This document shows, in pieces, positions 8,165-16,764 of a DNA stretch of 61,164 bases; the first letter of the stretch is position 1, and each line of letters starts with the position of its first letter. The position numbers and the translations under genes were made by a program. The notes under the pieces were generated by a model. The model was given only the letters and a program-made list of their open reading frames with translations. It ran no database searches and was not told the DNA's origin. The stretch comes from an uncultured Oscillospiraceae bacterium (GTDB lineage Bacteria > Bacillota > Clostridia > Oscillospirales > Oscillospiraceae): contig CAJFQQ010000013.1 in the NCBI GenBank assembly GCA_904419145.1, positions 1 to 61,164 of the forward strand, read 5' to 3'.

Positions 8165-8680
8165 TTACTCGTCCTTCTCCAGCAGTTTCGCAAGCACCGC
8201 CAATCGGGGATCCACGTCCTTCTTTTTGCAGGAACAGGGCCCTTGGTTGAGATCAGCGCCGCAGTGGGGGCACAGCCCCTTGCAATCCTCGCTGCACAAG
8301 GTCTTTGTGTCCATATCCAGGATAAAGGCCGTTCTGGCCAGATCTCCCAGATCGAACTCATCGTTTTCCAGCAGGATGATCTCGTCGTTCTCCTCGTCCT
8401 GGACCTCCTTCGCCAGGAGATACTCCCTGGAGACGGTCTTTGGCTGGCGGAACGGTTTCAGGCAGCGGTCACACACAGAGTTCAGAACGGTGCTGGCCTC
8501 GAAGTTCAGCTGGAGCATCCCCGCAATGTTCCGCACAGTGCCGGCAACCACAACCGGGTCCTGAATCGGATACAAACCGCCGAATTCCACATCGGACAGA
8601 TCCAGATTAAACTGGAAATCTATCCTTTCTCCGGGGGCGTTGATGATTTTCTGAACGTTCAAGCGCATAGCACACCTCAT
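8165..8680 (-). CDS. YceD family protein (DUF177)
   Basis: 171 residues. The central region has VCDRCLKPF, and the C-terminal part has CSEDCKGLCPHCGADLNQGPCSC, the cysteine clusters seen in the clostridial form of DUF177. YceD is linked to 23S rRNA accumulation in plants and bacteria and is almost always upstream of rpmF, as here. The cysteine-rich tail suggests a bound metal (inference). Confidence 0.92.
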   Translation of the reverse strand: MRCAMRLNVQKIINAPGERIDFQFNLDLSDVEFGGLYPIQDPVVVAGTVRNIAGMLQLNFEASTVLNSVCDRCLKPFRQPKTVSREYLLAKEVQDEENDEIILLENDEFDLGDLARTAFILDMDTKTLCSEDCKGLCPHCGADLNQGPCSCKKKDVDPRLAVLAKLLEKDE

Positions 8681-8695
8681 AAAGACACGAGTAGT

Positions 8696-8724
8696 ATTAT
8701 AGTGTATTTGCTTCCCCTTGTCAA
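8696..8724 (-). promoter_or_regulatory. consensus promoter of yceD-rpmF
   Basis: Perfect sigma-A elements on the minus strand: TTGACA (8719-8724), 17-bp spacer, TATAAT (8696-8701), 16 bp before the yceD ATG. A very short leader follows. Confidence 0.9.
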
Positions 8725-8761
8725 ATACTTTTTCAAAAATTTTTGATCGTTTTCAAGACTA

Positions 8762-8790
8762 TTGCAAAAACTCTGCAGAGCCGTTAGAAT
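8762..8790 (+). promoter_or_regulatory. promoter of the pseudouridine synthase gene
   Basis: TTGCAA (8762-8767), 17-bp spacer, TAGAAT (8785-8790), 33 bp before the ATG at 8824; divergent from the yceD promoter. Confidence 0.7.
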
Positions 8791-8823
8791 GGGGAGGAAC
8801 CTCAACGACAGGAGCGAACCACC

Positions 8824-9780
8824 ATGCGTGAGATCACCATTGGAAAAAATGACGCCGGGCAGCGGCTGGACCGTTTCCTTTCCAAGGCCATGCCCTTGCT
8901 CCCCCCTGCCCTCCTGCAGAAATATATCCGCATCAAGCGGGTCAAGTGCAACGGGCAGCGGGCCCAGCGGGACCAGCGCCTTGAGGCAGGCGACGTGCTG
9001 CAGCTCTACATCAACGATGAATTTTTCGAACAGCCCCGGGAGGACAACCTCTTCCTCACCCTCTTTCAGCCGAAATTAACTATTGTATATGAGGATGAAA
9101 ACCTGATGCTCCTGGACAAGCGTCCCGGGCTGGTGGTCCACGCCGACGAGACGGAAAAGGTCAACACCCTCATCAACCACATCCAGGCCTATCTCTATCA
9201 GAAGCGGGAGTGGAATCCCAAGTGGGAGAACGCCTTCACCCCTGCCCTCGCCAACCGCATCGACCGGAATACCGGCGGCATCGTCATGGCGGCAAAAAAT
9301 GCGGAGACGCTGCGCATCCTCAATGACAAAATCCGGGCCCGGGAGATCACCAAAAAATACCTGTGCGTCACGCTGGGGGAGATGCACCCGCCGGTGGGGC
9401 GGCTGGAGTGCTTTCTCTTGAAGGATGAGAAGAAGAACCAGGTCAAGGTCTACCACCGCCCGGTGCCCGGCGGGAAAACCGCCGTGACGCTGTATAAGAC
9501 CCGGAAAACGCAGGGCGGCCTCTCCCTGGTGGAGGTGGAGCTGCTCACCGGCCGCACCCATCAGATCCGCGCCAGCTTTGCCGACGCGGGGCACCCCCTG
9601 CTGGGGGACGGGAAATACGGCCGTGGGGATGTGAACCGGCGGTACAATGAAACCCGGCAGGCCCTCTACAGCTACTATCTCCGCTTCGACTTCCCCACAG
9701 ACGCCGGCAGCCTGGCGTACCTGCGCGGGAAGGAGTTCCAGGTGGAGAACGTCCCTTTTGTTGGGAAGTATTTCCCATAA
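8824..9780 (+). CDS. RluA-family 23S rRNA/tRNA pseudouridine synthase
   Basis: 318 residues. The N-terminal S4 RNA-binding domain (GQRLDRFLSKAMP, residues 12-24 onward) is followed by the RluA catalytic domain with the active-site motif NRIDRNTGG; the nucleophile is D147. The GRTHQIR motif of the family is present. The position modified (RluC/RluD type) cannot be decided from sequence. It has its own promoter and no visible terminator before the potABCD promoter 58 bp downstream. Confidence 0.9.
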   Translation: MREITIGKNDAGQRLDRFLSKAMPLLPPALLQKYIRIKRVKCNGQRAQRDQRLEAGDVLQLYINDEFFEQPREDNLFLTLFQPKLTIVYEDENLMLLDKRPGLVVHADETEKVNTLINHIQAYLYQKREWNPKWENAFTPALANRIDRNTGGIVMAAKNAETLRILNDKIRAREITKKYLCVTLGEMHPPVGRLECFLLKDEKKNQVKVYHRPVPGGKTAVTLYKTRKTQGGLSLVEVELLTGRTHQIRASFADAGHPLLGDGKYGRGDVNRRYNETRQALYSYYLRFDFPTDAGSLAYLRGKEFQVENVPFVGKYFP

Positions 9781-9837
9781 CAGCACCGTTCCCCTATCTT
9801 TCACCAAAATTTTACTTGGATTTTTTGGCGGAATCTA

Positions 9838-9866
9838 TTGACAATTCGACACAGATTCGATATATT
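9838..9866 (+). promoter_or_regulatory. promoter of potABCD
   Basis: TTGACA (9838-9843), 17-bp spacer, TATATT (9861-9866). The predicted start is near 9873, leaving a leader of about 115 nt before the potA ATG. Confidence 0.85.
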
Positions 9867-9872
9867 TACCTT

Positions 9873-9912
9873 GCCTGTTTTTCCCGGGGAAAAGTACTCA
9901 GGAAAAGCAGGC
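9873..9912 (+). promoter_or_regulatory. 5'-terminal hairpin in the potABCD leader
   Basis: GCCTGTTTTTCC (9873-9884) pairs with GGAAAAGCAGGC (9901-9912), 12 bp including one G-U, with a 16-nt loop. It begins right at the predicted transcription start, so it may stabilise or regulate the polyamine-transporter mRNA. It matches no riboswitch class that I recognise. Confidence 0.5.
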
Positions 9913-9988
9913 GCTTTTCTACGTCCAAAATGGCTGTACGAGCTGCCCTCGGGCACAGAAATTACACAATAGAAAAGGGGGAGGATAC

Positions 9989-11188
9989 ATGTCCAAAGAG
10001 TTGATTCGCCTGGTGAACTGTTCCATGGCGTTTGACGACGAGCTTGTACTTGACAACATCAATCTTTATATCAATGATAGTGAGTTCCTCACACTGCTTG
10101 GACCCAGTGGCTGCGGCAAGACGACTACCTTGCGCATCATTGGCGGTTTCACCACGCCTACAGCCGGTGAAGTCCTGTTTGACGGTGTGAGGATTAATGA
10201 TGTCCCACCCCATCTGCGCCAGGTCAACACCGTCTTTCAGCGCTACGCGCTGTTCCCCCACCTTAACGTTTTCGATAACGTGGCTTTCGGCCTGCGGATT
10301 CCCAAGGCCGAGGAGAGTGGGGAAACAAAGGGGAGGAAAAAGAAAAAAGTAAAAATTCCCGAGAGTGAGATCAAAGAACGGGTCATGGAAATGCTGGAGG
10401 TGGTGAGCCTCAAGGGCTTTGAACACCGCCATATCACAGAACTCTCCGGTGGCCAGCAGCAGCGTGTCGCCATTGCCCGAGCTCTGGTGAACCGGCCCAA
10501 GGTGCTGCTGCTGGACGAGCCCCTGGGTGCCCTGGACCTGCGGCTGCGCAAGGATATGCAGAACGAGCTTAAACGGATTCAGCAGCAAATGGGCATTACC
10601 TTTATCTATGTGACCCACGATCAGGAGGAGGCCCTGGCCATGTCCGACACCATCGTGGTGATGGACCAGGGCAAGATCCAGCAGATCGGCAGGCCCGAGG
10701 ACATCTATAATGAGCCCAAAAACGCCTTTGTGGCAGACTTCATCGGCGAGAGCAATATTCTGGACGGCATCATGCACGAGGACTATGTGGTAGAGTTCTT
10801 CAACCGCAAGTTCAGATGCCTGGACAAGGGGTTCGCTCCTATGGAGCCGGTGGATGTGGTCATTCGGCCTGAGGACATCGATATCGTGCCGGAGGATGAG
10901 GGCCAGCTGAAGGGCACCGTTACCGCCGTCACCTTCAAGGGCGTCCACTATGATACCATTGTGGACTTCAAAGGCTTCAAGTGGCTGATTCAGACCACGG
11001 AGTTCCACCCGGTAGGCCAAACCATCGGAATCGTCCTCAACCCGGATGACATCCATATTATGCACAAGAGCCAATACTCCGGAATGTTCGGGGACTACTC
11101 CTCCTATTCGGAAGAATATGACGAAATGGATGACGTCACTCTTCTGGACGAAGAAGACGATGAGGAGGACAGAGACCATGAGGAATAA
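9989..11188 (+). CDS. potA: spermidine/putrescine ABC transporter ATP-binding protein
   Basis: 399 residues. Walker A GPSGCGKT at 39-46, signature LSGGQQQR at 152-159, Walker B with DEPLGALD at 176-183, then a TOBE-like C-terminal domain. It energises import through PotB/PotC using the PotD lipoprotein. A lysine-rich insertion at about 107-125 ([15 protein letters not shown]) splits the helical subdomain, and the C-terminus is highly acidic ([15 protein letters not shown]). RBS AAGGGGGAGG. It overlaps potB by 11 bp. Confidence 0.95.
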   Translation: MSKELIRLVNCSMAFDDELVLDNINLYINDSEFLTLLGPSGCGKTTTLRIIGGFTTPTAGEVLFDGVRINDVPPHLRQVNTVFQRYALFPHLNVFDNVAFGLRIPKAEESGETKGRKKKKVKIPESEIKERVMEMLEVVSLKGFEHRHITELSGGQQQRVAIARALVNRPKVLLLDEPLGALDLRLRKDMQNELKRIQQQMGITFIYVTHDQEEALAMSDTIVVMDQGKIQQIGRPEDIYNEPKNAFVADFIGESNILDGIMHEDYVVEFFNRKFRCLDKGFAPMEPVDVVIRPEDIDIVPEDEGQLKGTVTAVTFKGVHYDTIVDFKGFKWLIQTTEFHPVGQTIGIVLNPDDIHIMHKSQYSGMFGDYSSYSEEYDEMDDVTLLDEEDDEEDRDHEE

Positions 11189-12128
11189 GCGAGCCCTTTT
11201 TGTCATCCCTTATGTGGGCTGGATGACTCTCTTCGTGGTTGCTCCAATTATCATTGTAGTGATCTATGCTTTGACAACCGCCGGCGGTGAATTCACCCTG
11301 AGCAATTTTGCCCGTATGGGCACCTATACCTCGGTGTTTGTCCGCTCCTTTGAGCTGGCCATCATTGCTACTCTCATCTGTCTGTTGATCGGTTATCCAC
11401 TGGCCTATGTTATGGCTAAGGAAGGGCCCCGGTTCCAGCGTATTGCCATGGTGCTCATCATGCTGCCCATGTGGATGAACTTCCTGCTGCGGACCTATGC
11501 CTGGATGTCCCTGCTGGAAAACAACGGTCTGCTCAACCAGGCGTTTTCGGCCTTGGGCATCATAGACCTGGGCAACGCCATCAACGGCGCCCTCAACAGT
11601 TTCTGTGCCTGGCTGAATAACGGATTGCTGGAGTGGATCAACGGACTTTTCGGGTCCGACTTCCTGCTGAACACCGCCCGGCCCACGGACCAGACCTTCT
11701 TCCGGATGCTCTTCACCCAGGGGGCTGTGGTGCTGGGCATGGTCTACAACTACCTGCCTTTCATGGTTCTGCCCATTTACTCTGTCTTGGTGAAGATGGA
11801 CAACAGTCTGGTGGAAGCAGCCCGGGATCTGGGCGCCAACACCACCTACGTGTTCCGCAAGGTCATTTTCCCACTGAGTCTGCCCGGGGTCCTCTCCGGT
11901 GTCACCATGGTGTTCGTACCGGCGGTATCCACCTTCGCCATCTCCAAAATGCTGGGCGGCGGTACGCAGCTCATGCTGGGCGACCTCATTGAGATGCTCT
12001 TCATGGGCAGTGCCTACAACCCCAACTTGGGTGCAGCTGTCTCCATTGTGATGATGCTGATTGTTGTCGTATGTATGTGGGTAATGAATCGCTTTGGAGA
12101 AGGCGAGGAACAGGCGGTGATGCTATGA
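11178..12128 (+). CDS. potB: spermidine/putrescine ABC transporter permease PotB
   Basis: 316 residues with about six membrane helices and the binding-protein-dependent transport loop near [25 protein letters not shown] (quoted partly as [17 protein letters not shown]). The start chosen is the ATG at 11178 ([15 protein letters not shown]), which overlaps the potA stop and has an upstream AGGAGGACAGA RBS; longer in-frame readings have no membrane-protein character. It ends in an ATGA overlap with potC. Confidence 0.94.
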   Translation: MRNKRALFVIPYVGWMTLFVVAPIIIVVIYALTTAGGEFTLSNFARMGTYTSVFVRSFELAIIATLICLLIGYPLAYVMAKEGPRFQRIAMVLIMLPMWMNFLLRTYAWMSLLENNGLLNQAFSALGIIDLGNAINGALNSFCAWLNNGLLEWINGLFGSDFLLNTARPTDQTFFRMLFTQGAVVLGMVYNYLPFMVLPIYSVLVKMDNSLVEAARDLGANTTYVFRKVIFPLSLPGVLSGVTMVFVPAVSTFAISKMLGGGTQLMLGDLIEMLFMGSAYNPNLGAAVSIVMMLIVVVCMWVMNRFGEGEEQAVML

Positions 12129-12985
12129 AGAAAGTCTCCAACCGTCTGTTTATGGGACTGGTATTCCTGTTCCTCTACGCCCCCATCGTCATTCTTATCA
12201 TCTTCTCTTTTAACGCCGGCAATAGCAACACCATCTGGAAGGGCTTCTCACTCCACTGGTACCAGGAGCTCTTCAAAAGCCGGATTATTATGAACAGCGT
12301 TTACACCACCCTGCTGGTATCCCTTCTGTCTACAGTCATCTCCACGATTGCCGGCACTTTTGCCGCTGTGGGGTTTTACAATCTTCGCCGCCGGGTGCGG
12401 GAGCCGCTGATGACGGTGAGCAATATCCCTATGATGAACGCGGATATCGTCACTGCAGTGTCCCTATGTCTGCTGTTTGTAGCCTTTTTCAACGGTTGGG
12501 AGAGCTTTGCCAACTGGTTTAACGAGGTGCAGAGCGTCTTTTATCTGACGCCCCGGATCTACCTGGGCTTCGGTACACTGCTCATCGCCCACACCACTTT
12601 CAACATCCCCCACGTGATCCTCTCCGTCATGCCAAAGCTTCGGCAAATGGACAGGAATCTGGTAGATGCGGCCCAGGACCTGGGGTGCACCTGGTTCCAG
12701 GCCTTTATCAAGGTGGTAGTTCCGGAGATCAAGCCCGGCATCGTGTCCGGCGCCCTGATTGCCTTCACGATGAGCGTGGATGATTTTGTTATCTCGTATT
12801 TCACCGCCGGCACCACCTCTTCCACCTTGGCCATGACGATCTACAGCATGACCAAGAAACGGGTCACCCCCTCGATCAACGCTGTCTCCACCCTGCTGTT
12901 TGTGACCGTTCTGGTCCTGCTGGTCATCATCAATATTCGGGAGGAGCGGCATATTCGTGTACAGGAGGCCCGGCTGAAAAAATAG
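12125..12985 (+). CDS. potC: spermidine/putrescine ABC transporter permease PotC
   Basis: 286 residues, six helices, with the EAA-like loop DAAQDLGCTWFQAFIKVVVP. The ATG at 12125 shares four bases with the potB stop (ATGA), indicating translational coupling; the RBS is the GGCGGTGATG region within potB. It forms the membrane channel with PotB. A 58-bp gap precedes potD. Confidence 0.94.
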   Translation: MKKVSNRLFMGLVFLFLYAPIVILIIFSFNAGNSNTIWKGFSLHWYQELFKSRIIMNSVYTTLLVSLLSTVISTIAGTFAAVGFYNLRRRVREPLMTVSNIPMMNADIVTAVSLCLLFVAFFNGWESFANWFNEVQSVFYLTPRIYLGFGTLLIAHTTFNIPHVILSVMPKLRQMDRNLVDAAQDLGCTWFQAFIKVVVPEIKPGIVSGALIAFTMSVDDFVISYFTAGTTSSTLAMTIYSMTKKRVTPSINAVSTLLFVTVLVLLVIINIREERHIRVQEARLKK

Positions 12986-13043
12986 TGTTTTTCGGCATAA
13001 GCCGGAAAAATAAAAACAAATTGTGTATTGGAGGAATGATCAA

Positions 13044-14204
13044 TTGAAAAAAATCGTAGCCTTGACGCTGGCCTGCCTGATGGCGGCAAGCCTGTTCCTG
13101 ACCGGGTGCTCTGTGCGCCAGAACGGCAATGACACGCAATATACCGGAAATGACTCCGGCAACACTGCAGGCGACACCGGCAGCAACAGCAGCAACAGCG
13201 GTGACCGAGAGGTCAACGTGTGCAGTTGGGGTGAATACATTGATGAAAGCCTGATCGACGAATTCGAGGCGGCCACCGGCATCACCGTCAACTATGTCAC
13301 TGTGGAGAGCAATGAGGCCCTCTACTCCCAGTTGCAGCAGGGCGGCGTGAACTATGATGTCATTGTCCCCTCTGACTATATGATCTCCCAGCTGATTGAG
13401 GAAGATATGCTGGCTGAGCTGGACTATGACAAGATCCCCAACTTCTCCCTGATCGGCGATCAGTTCAAGAACCTCTCCTATGACCCGGAAAACAAGTACA
13501 CGGTCCCTTATACCTGGGGAACCTTGGGCATCATCTATAACTCCACCATGGTGGATGGTGAGATCACCAGCTGGGATGCTATGTTCGATCCCCAGTACGC
13601 CGGGAATGTGCTGATGATCCGCAACTCCCGGGATGCCTTCGGCATTGCGCTGATGGATCTGGGCTACTCGGTGAATACTGCCGACGAGGCTGAGATCCAG
13701 GAGGCTTATCAATTGGTGGTAGATGCGAATAACAACGGCGTATATCAGGCATTTGTCATGGATGAAATCTTCCAGCTCATGGAGAACGGCAACGCTGCCA
13801 TTTCCGCCTACTATGCCGGCGACTACCTCACCATGCTGGAAAACAATCCGGACCTGCGCTATGTGATCCCTGAGGAGGGCACCAACTGGTTTGTAGACGC
13901 CATGTGTATTTTGAAGAACGCCGAAAACGTGGACGAGGCACATGAGTGGATCAACTTTATCGCCTCCACAGATGCCAACCTGCGGAATATGGACTATATC
14001 TGGTATGCTTCCCCCAACATCACTGCCCTGGAGGAGTACCCCGCCTATTACGAGGAACTCTATGGCGAGCCTCTGGATATGGAGCTGTACAATATTATGG
14101 CCCCCGATCAGTCTGTGTTGGACAAGTGCGAGGCTTACCTGGTTCTGCCCAGCGATGCGCGTACGCTGTATAACGATCTGTGGACTCAGTTGGGGATTTC
14201 CTGA
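13044..14204 (+). CDS. potD: spermidine/putrescine-binding lipoprotein PotD
   Basis: 386 residues. The start is the TTG at 13044, placed 9 nt after a GGAGG RBS; a GTG 7 codons upstream would put the RBS inside the gene. The signal peptide KKIVALTLACLMAASLFLTGC ends in a lipobox LTGC, so the mature protein is lipid-anchored. A Ser/Asn/Gly/Thr-rich linker follows, then the periplasmic-binding fold beginning VNVCSWGEYIDESLIDEF, typical of PotD. It captures polyamines outside the cell for PotABC. Confidence 0.94.
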   Translation: MKKIVALTLACLMAASLFLTGCSVRQNGNDTQYTGNDSGNTAGDTGSNSSNSGDREVNVCSWGEYIDESLIDEFEAATGITVNYVTVESNEALYSQLQQGGVNYDVIVPSDYMISQLIEEDMLAELDYDKIPNFSLIGDQFKNLSYDPENKYTVPYTWGTLGIIYNSTMVDGEITSWDAMFDPQYAGNVLMIRNSRDAFGIALMDLGYSVNTADEAEIQEAYQLVVDANNNGVYQAFVMDEIFQLMENGNAAISAYYAGDYLTMLENNPDLRYVIPEEGTNWFVDAMCILKNAENVDEAHEWINFIASTDANLRNMDYIWYASPNITALEEYPAYYEELYGEPLDMELYNIMAPDQSVLDKCEAYLVLPSDARTLYNDLWTQLGIS

Positions 14205-14223
14205 CCCCATATTGGAAAAAGAA

Positions 14224-14257
14224 CCGAGGCTTTCCCGCGTGGGAAAGCCTCGGTTTT
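14224..14257. terminator. terminator after potD, likely bidirectional
   Basis: A 13-bp stem (14224-14236 with 14241-14253, loop GCGT) is followed on the plus strand by TTTT and on the minus strand by TTCTTTTT. It lies between the convergent potD and CarD-family genes. Confidence 0.92.
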
Positions 14258-14258
14258 C

Positions 14259-14714
14259 TCATGTATTGCCAATTTGTTGCTCCACCCGCTGGACTACCAA
14301 ATCATAGGGCTGGTGCAGGGCTGTGGAGAGCTCTGTGCAGAGCAGCTCCTCCGCCCGCTTCTGATAGTCCTGGTCGATCTTTCGGGGATGGCCGCCCCGG
14401 GCCTCCAGTTTACGGTTCTTTTCACGCACCGAGCGGATAAGCCGCACCAGATCCTCGCAGGTATGGGTTTTGAAAAAGTTCCCATAATAATCCCGGAGCC
14501 GCTTCAGATCCCGGGTAATACAGACCGGCGCGTCCAGCTCCGGGACCTTTTTCAACAGCGCCTCCGCCTGTTGCCGGGAGATCACCGGGCGCATAAAAAC
14601 GCTGCTGTCCACCGGGATATAGATGATCTCCCGGCTGCGATAGGGCTCCAGCGTATAATACACCTTCTCCCGATCTGCCGCCGGGATCCCCTGCAGACGC
14701 CCCACCGCCGACAC
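14259..14714 (-). CDS. CarD/CdnL-family transcriptional regulator; nonsense codon after the natural ATG
   Basis: From a GTG at 14714 the frame gives 151 residues with the CarD_CdnL_TRCF RNA-polymerase-interaction fold (YYTLEPYRSREIIYIPVD) and a helical C-terminus. The expected N-terminus (GDWIVYSSTGVCQVSAVG) lies upstream in the same frame back to 14753. An ATG at 14757-14759 with a good RBS (GAGAGGGGG) precedes it but is followed at once by TAG (14754-14756). So either this is a recent null allele, a sequencing error, or a start-stop leader with initiation further in. The rest of the frame is intact. Confidence 0.75.
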   Translation of the reverse strand: MSAVGRLQGIPAADREKVYYTLEPYRSREIIYIPVDSSVFMRPVISRQQAEALLKKVPELDAPVCITRDLKRLRDYYGNFFKTHTCEDLVRLIRSVREKNRKLEARGGHPRKIDQDYQKRAEELLCTELSTALHQPYDLVVQRVEQQIGNT

Positions 14715-14792
14715 CTGGCAGACACCGGTGCTGCTGTAGACGATCCAGTCTCCCTACATGTGTTTCCCCCTCTCTGGCAAAGGGCCGGTTCC

Positions 14793-15032
14793 TCAGTCCA
14801 GGTAGCTCCCGCAGCTGGCGTTGTTATACTGCTTTTTGATCTCGATCACGATGGAGCCGTCGCTCTGCGTCTCCTCTCTGACCACACGGTAGCGGGTGTG
14901 GCTGCGCTCCAGCCGCGCCTTGTACTGTGCGTACTCCTCCCGTACGCCCTCCACAGCCTGGTCGTGGGGTATCCCCTCTTTCAGCTGGAAATGCAGAGTC
15001 TGGAGCAAGCAAGCCGATTGAATTCGTTTCAT
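14793..15032 (-). CDS. small hypothetical protein (79 aa)
   Basis: The ATG at 15032 follows a clear AGGAGG RBS and a TATAAT promoter. The protein begins MKRIQSACLLQTLHFQLKEG and ends with a strand-rich tail (DGSIVIEIKKQYNNASCG). It has no signal peptide or membrane segment and I recognise no domain. It precedes the CarD-family gene by 33 bp and is probably co-transcribed with it. Confidence 0.75.
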   Translation of the reverse strand: MKRIQSACLLQTLHFQLKEGIPHDQAVEGVREEYAQYKARLERSHTRYRVVREETQSDGSIVIEIKKQYNNASCGSYLD

Positions 15033-15065
15033 TTCTGCGTATAACCTCCTATATTTTATATTTTT

Positions 15066-15095
15066 ATTATAGCATTTGTTTCGTTTTTTCGCTAA
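15066..15095 (-). promoter_or_regulatory. promoter of the 79-aa gene and CarD-family gene
   Basis: Minus strand TTAGCG (15090-15095), 18-bp spacer, TATAAT (15066-15071) preceded by TGC, an extended -10. Confidence 0.7.
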
Positions 15096-15226
15096 CAGAA
15101 CTTTTGCCTGCCTCCGAATTTTTGTGAAATTAGCGCAGAAAGAGACCCTTGCTGTTTTGTGCAGTTTGCCAGCGGCCAGCCAAGCCGTGTGGACATCCGG
15201 CAGGTTGGAGTGATCATCAAAAACTT

Positions 15227-15424
15227 GCGGCGCCTTGCTAGTGAGGCGCCGCAGCAAAAGCCCCCGCCCGGCTGCGCCGGGCGGGGGCTTTCCTAAAAAG
15301 CAGTTCCTTTTTTGCAATGTTATTCAGAATGTTCAGTACAGAACTCCCAGGATGCTCGCTTTGGCAGAAGGCCTCCGCATCGCTGCGAAGGCCTTCTGAT
15401 CGCCCCTTCACAGAAGTGAAAGGG
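15227..15424. repeat. cluster of four hairpins downstream of the flavodiiron gene
   Basis: The gap of about 400 bp (15033-15434) holds no gene. It contains four stem-loops: GCGGCGCCT/AGGCGCCGC (15227-15252); a 16-bp stem (15257-15291); a 13-of-14-bp stem bounded by CAGAAGGCC/GGCCTTCTG (15365-15398); and CCCTTCAC/GTGAAAGGG (15404-15424). Its build resembles the hairpin arrays at 1469-1611 and 56397-56546, but without a duplicated gene start. Confidence 0.6.
15257..15291 (-). terminator. strong GC hairpin, probable terminator distal to fprA
   Basis: A perfect 16-bp stem (15257-15272 with 15276-15291) with a 3-nt loop, ending in TTTT on the minus strand. It lies about 145 bp after the fprA stop, within the hairpin cluster. 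Confidence 0.65.
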
Positions 15425-15434
15425 AATATTCTCT

Positions 15435-16598
15435 TTACATGGCGATGACTTCGCCGGCCAAGGCCTCCAGCTCCTTCACCGTGGCCTCCTTCACCGCGGA
15501 GGGGATCGTCACCTGGAGATCGCACAGCTGGATGTTCTTCATGGCCTCCAGATACCCCTTCATCACGCAGGCCGCGGAGGGAGCCCAGGTGCCGTTCTCC
15601 ACAATGGCCACCTTGCGGTTGCGGTAGGTTTTGGACCGCAGATGGCACAGGAAGTCCTCCATGGGCGGGAAGAGACCGCCGTCGTAGGAGGAGGCAGCAC
15701 AGATCATCTTGCTGTACTTGAAGGCGTTCTCCACGCAGTCGGCCATATCCGCCCGGCTCAGGTCGGCGATGGCCACCTGCACGCCCTTCTTCTCCAGGAT
15801 ATCTTTGAGCAGGTGGGCGGCCTGGGCGGTGTTGCCGTGGATGGAGGCAAAGGCGATGAATACGCCATCCACCTCGGGCTCATATTTGCTCCACATATCG
15901 TACTTGGCAATATAGTGGCCCAGATTCTCCTTCAGCACCGGCCCGTGGAGGGGGCAGATCATGGCGATATCCAGCCCGGCGGCCTTCTTCAGCAGCGCCT
16001 GGACCTGGGCGCCGTACTTACCCACAATGTTGAGGTAGTAGCGGCCCGCCTCCTTGTCCCAGGGCTGACCGGAGGCCAGGGTGCCGAAGGTGCCGAACCC
16101 GTCGGCGGAGAACAGGACCTTCTCGCTGGACTCGTAGGAGACCATGACCTCCGGCCAGTGGACCATGGGGGCCATGACAAAGGTCAGGGTATGCTTGCCC
16201 AGGCACAGGGTATCCCCCTCCTTCACCTCCACCTTGCGTCCGGTAAGGTCAAAGGTGAAAAACCGCTCCATCATGGGGAAAGTCTTGGGGTTGCCCACGA
16301 TCTGCATGCTGGGGTACTTCTCCGCCAGCACCTGAACGCTGCCGGCGTGGTCGGGCTCCATGTGGTGGACCACCAGATAGTCCGGGGTTCGGCCGTTCAG
16401 CTCCCGCTCCATGTTCTCCAGCCACTCCTTGGTGCCCCGCTTGTCCACCGTGTCCATCACGGCCACCTTCTCATCCAGGATGAGATAGGAGTTGTAGGAC
16501 ACGCCGTTGGGAACCACATACTGGTTCTCAAACAGGTCGATGGTGGCGTCGTCCACGCCGATATAGCGGATGGAATCTGTTACAAATACGTCTTTCAT
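15435..16598 (-). CDS. flavodiiron protein (FprA/A-type flavoprotein)
   Basis: 387 residues. An N-terminal metallo-beta-lactamase domain carries the di-iron ligand set H79-x-E81-x-D83-H84 (HMEPDH) and later histidines (MVHWPEVM; CPLHGP). A C-terminal flavodoxin domain starts near 250 (VFIAFASIHGNTAQAAHLL) and binds FMN. It reduces O2 to water or NO to N2O in the cytoplasm of anaerobes. The predicted promoter has a Rex-like site just downstream, fitting redox control. It stands alone. Confidence 0.94.
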   Translation of the reverse strand: MKDVFVTDSIRYIGVDDATIDLFENQYVVPNGVSYNSYLILDEKVAVMDTVDKRGTKEWLENMERELNGRTPDYLVVHHMEPDHAGSVQVLAEKYPSMQIVGNPKTFPMMERFFTFDLTGRKVEVKEGDTLCLGKHTLTFVMAPMVHWPEVMVSYESSEKVLFSADGFGTFGTLASGQPWDKEAGRYYLNIVGKYGAQVQALLKKAAGLDIAMICPLHGPVLKENLGHYIAKYDMWSKYEPEVDGVFIAFASIHGNTAQAAHLLKDILEKKGVQVAIADLSRADMADCVENAFKYSKMICAASSYDGGLFPPMEDFLCHLRSKTYRNRKVAIVENGTWAPSAACVMKGYLEAMKNIQLCDLQVTIPSAVKEATVKELEALAGEVIAM

Positions 16599-16644
16599 AC
16601 ATGTCCTCCGGTACGTTGCAAAATTTTTCCAGGAAACTTGGTGT

Positions 16645-16662
16645 TTGTTAAAATAGTAACAC
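16645..16662. promoter_or_regulatory. Rex-like operator in the fprA leader
   Basis: TTGTTAA-AATA-GTAACAC reads as an imperfect dyad close to the clostridial Rex consensus TTGTTAA-N4-TTAACAA (about two mismatches). It lies 23 bp downstream of the -10 element, where a bound repressor would block transcription. Confidence 0.45.
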
Positions 16663-16684
16663 CATTCTCTGCCTTTCGCTGTTG

Positions 16685-16713
16685 CTTATACAACATTTTA
16701 CAGGTTTTGTCAA
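16685..16713 (-). promoter_or_regulatory. promoter of the flavodiiron gene
   Basis: Minus strand TTGACA (16708-16713), 17-bp spacer, TATAAG (16685-16690), followed by an approximately 80-nt leader. Confidence 0.85.
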
Positions 16714-16764
16714 TAGGATGCCCTGCCATCTGGAATAAAACACGAAAATTTAGCAGAAAACTTA

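Noticed and set aside
13023-13043. GTG start for PotD seven codons upstream
   Set aside because: It would place the GGAGG RBS inside the gene; the TTG at 13044 has ideal spacing and yields a clean lipoprotein signal peptide.
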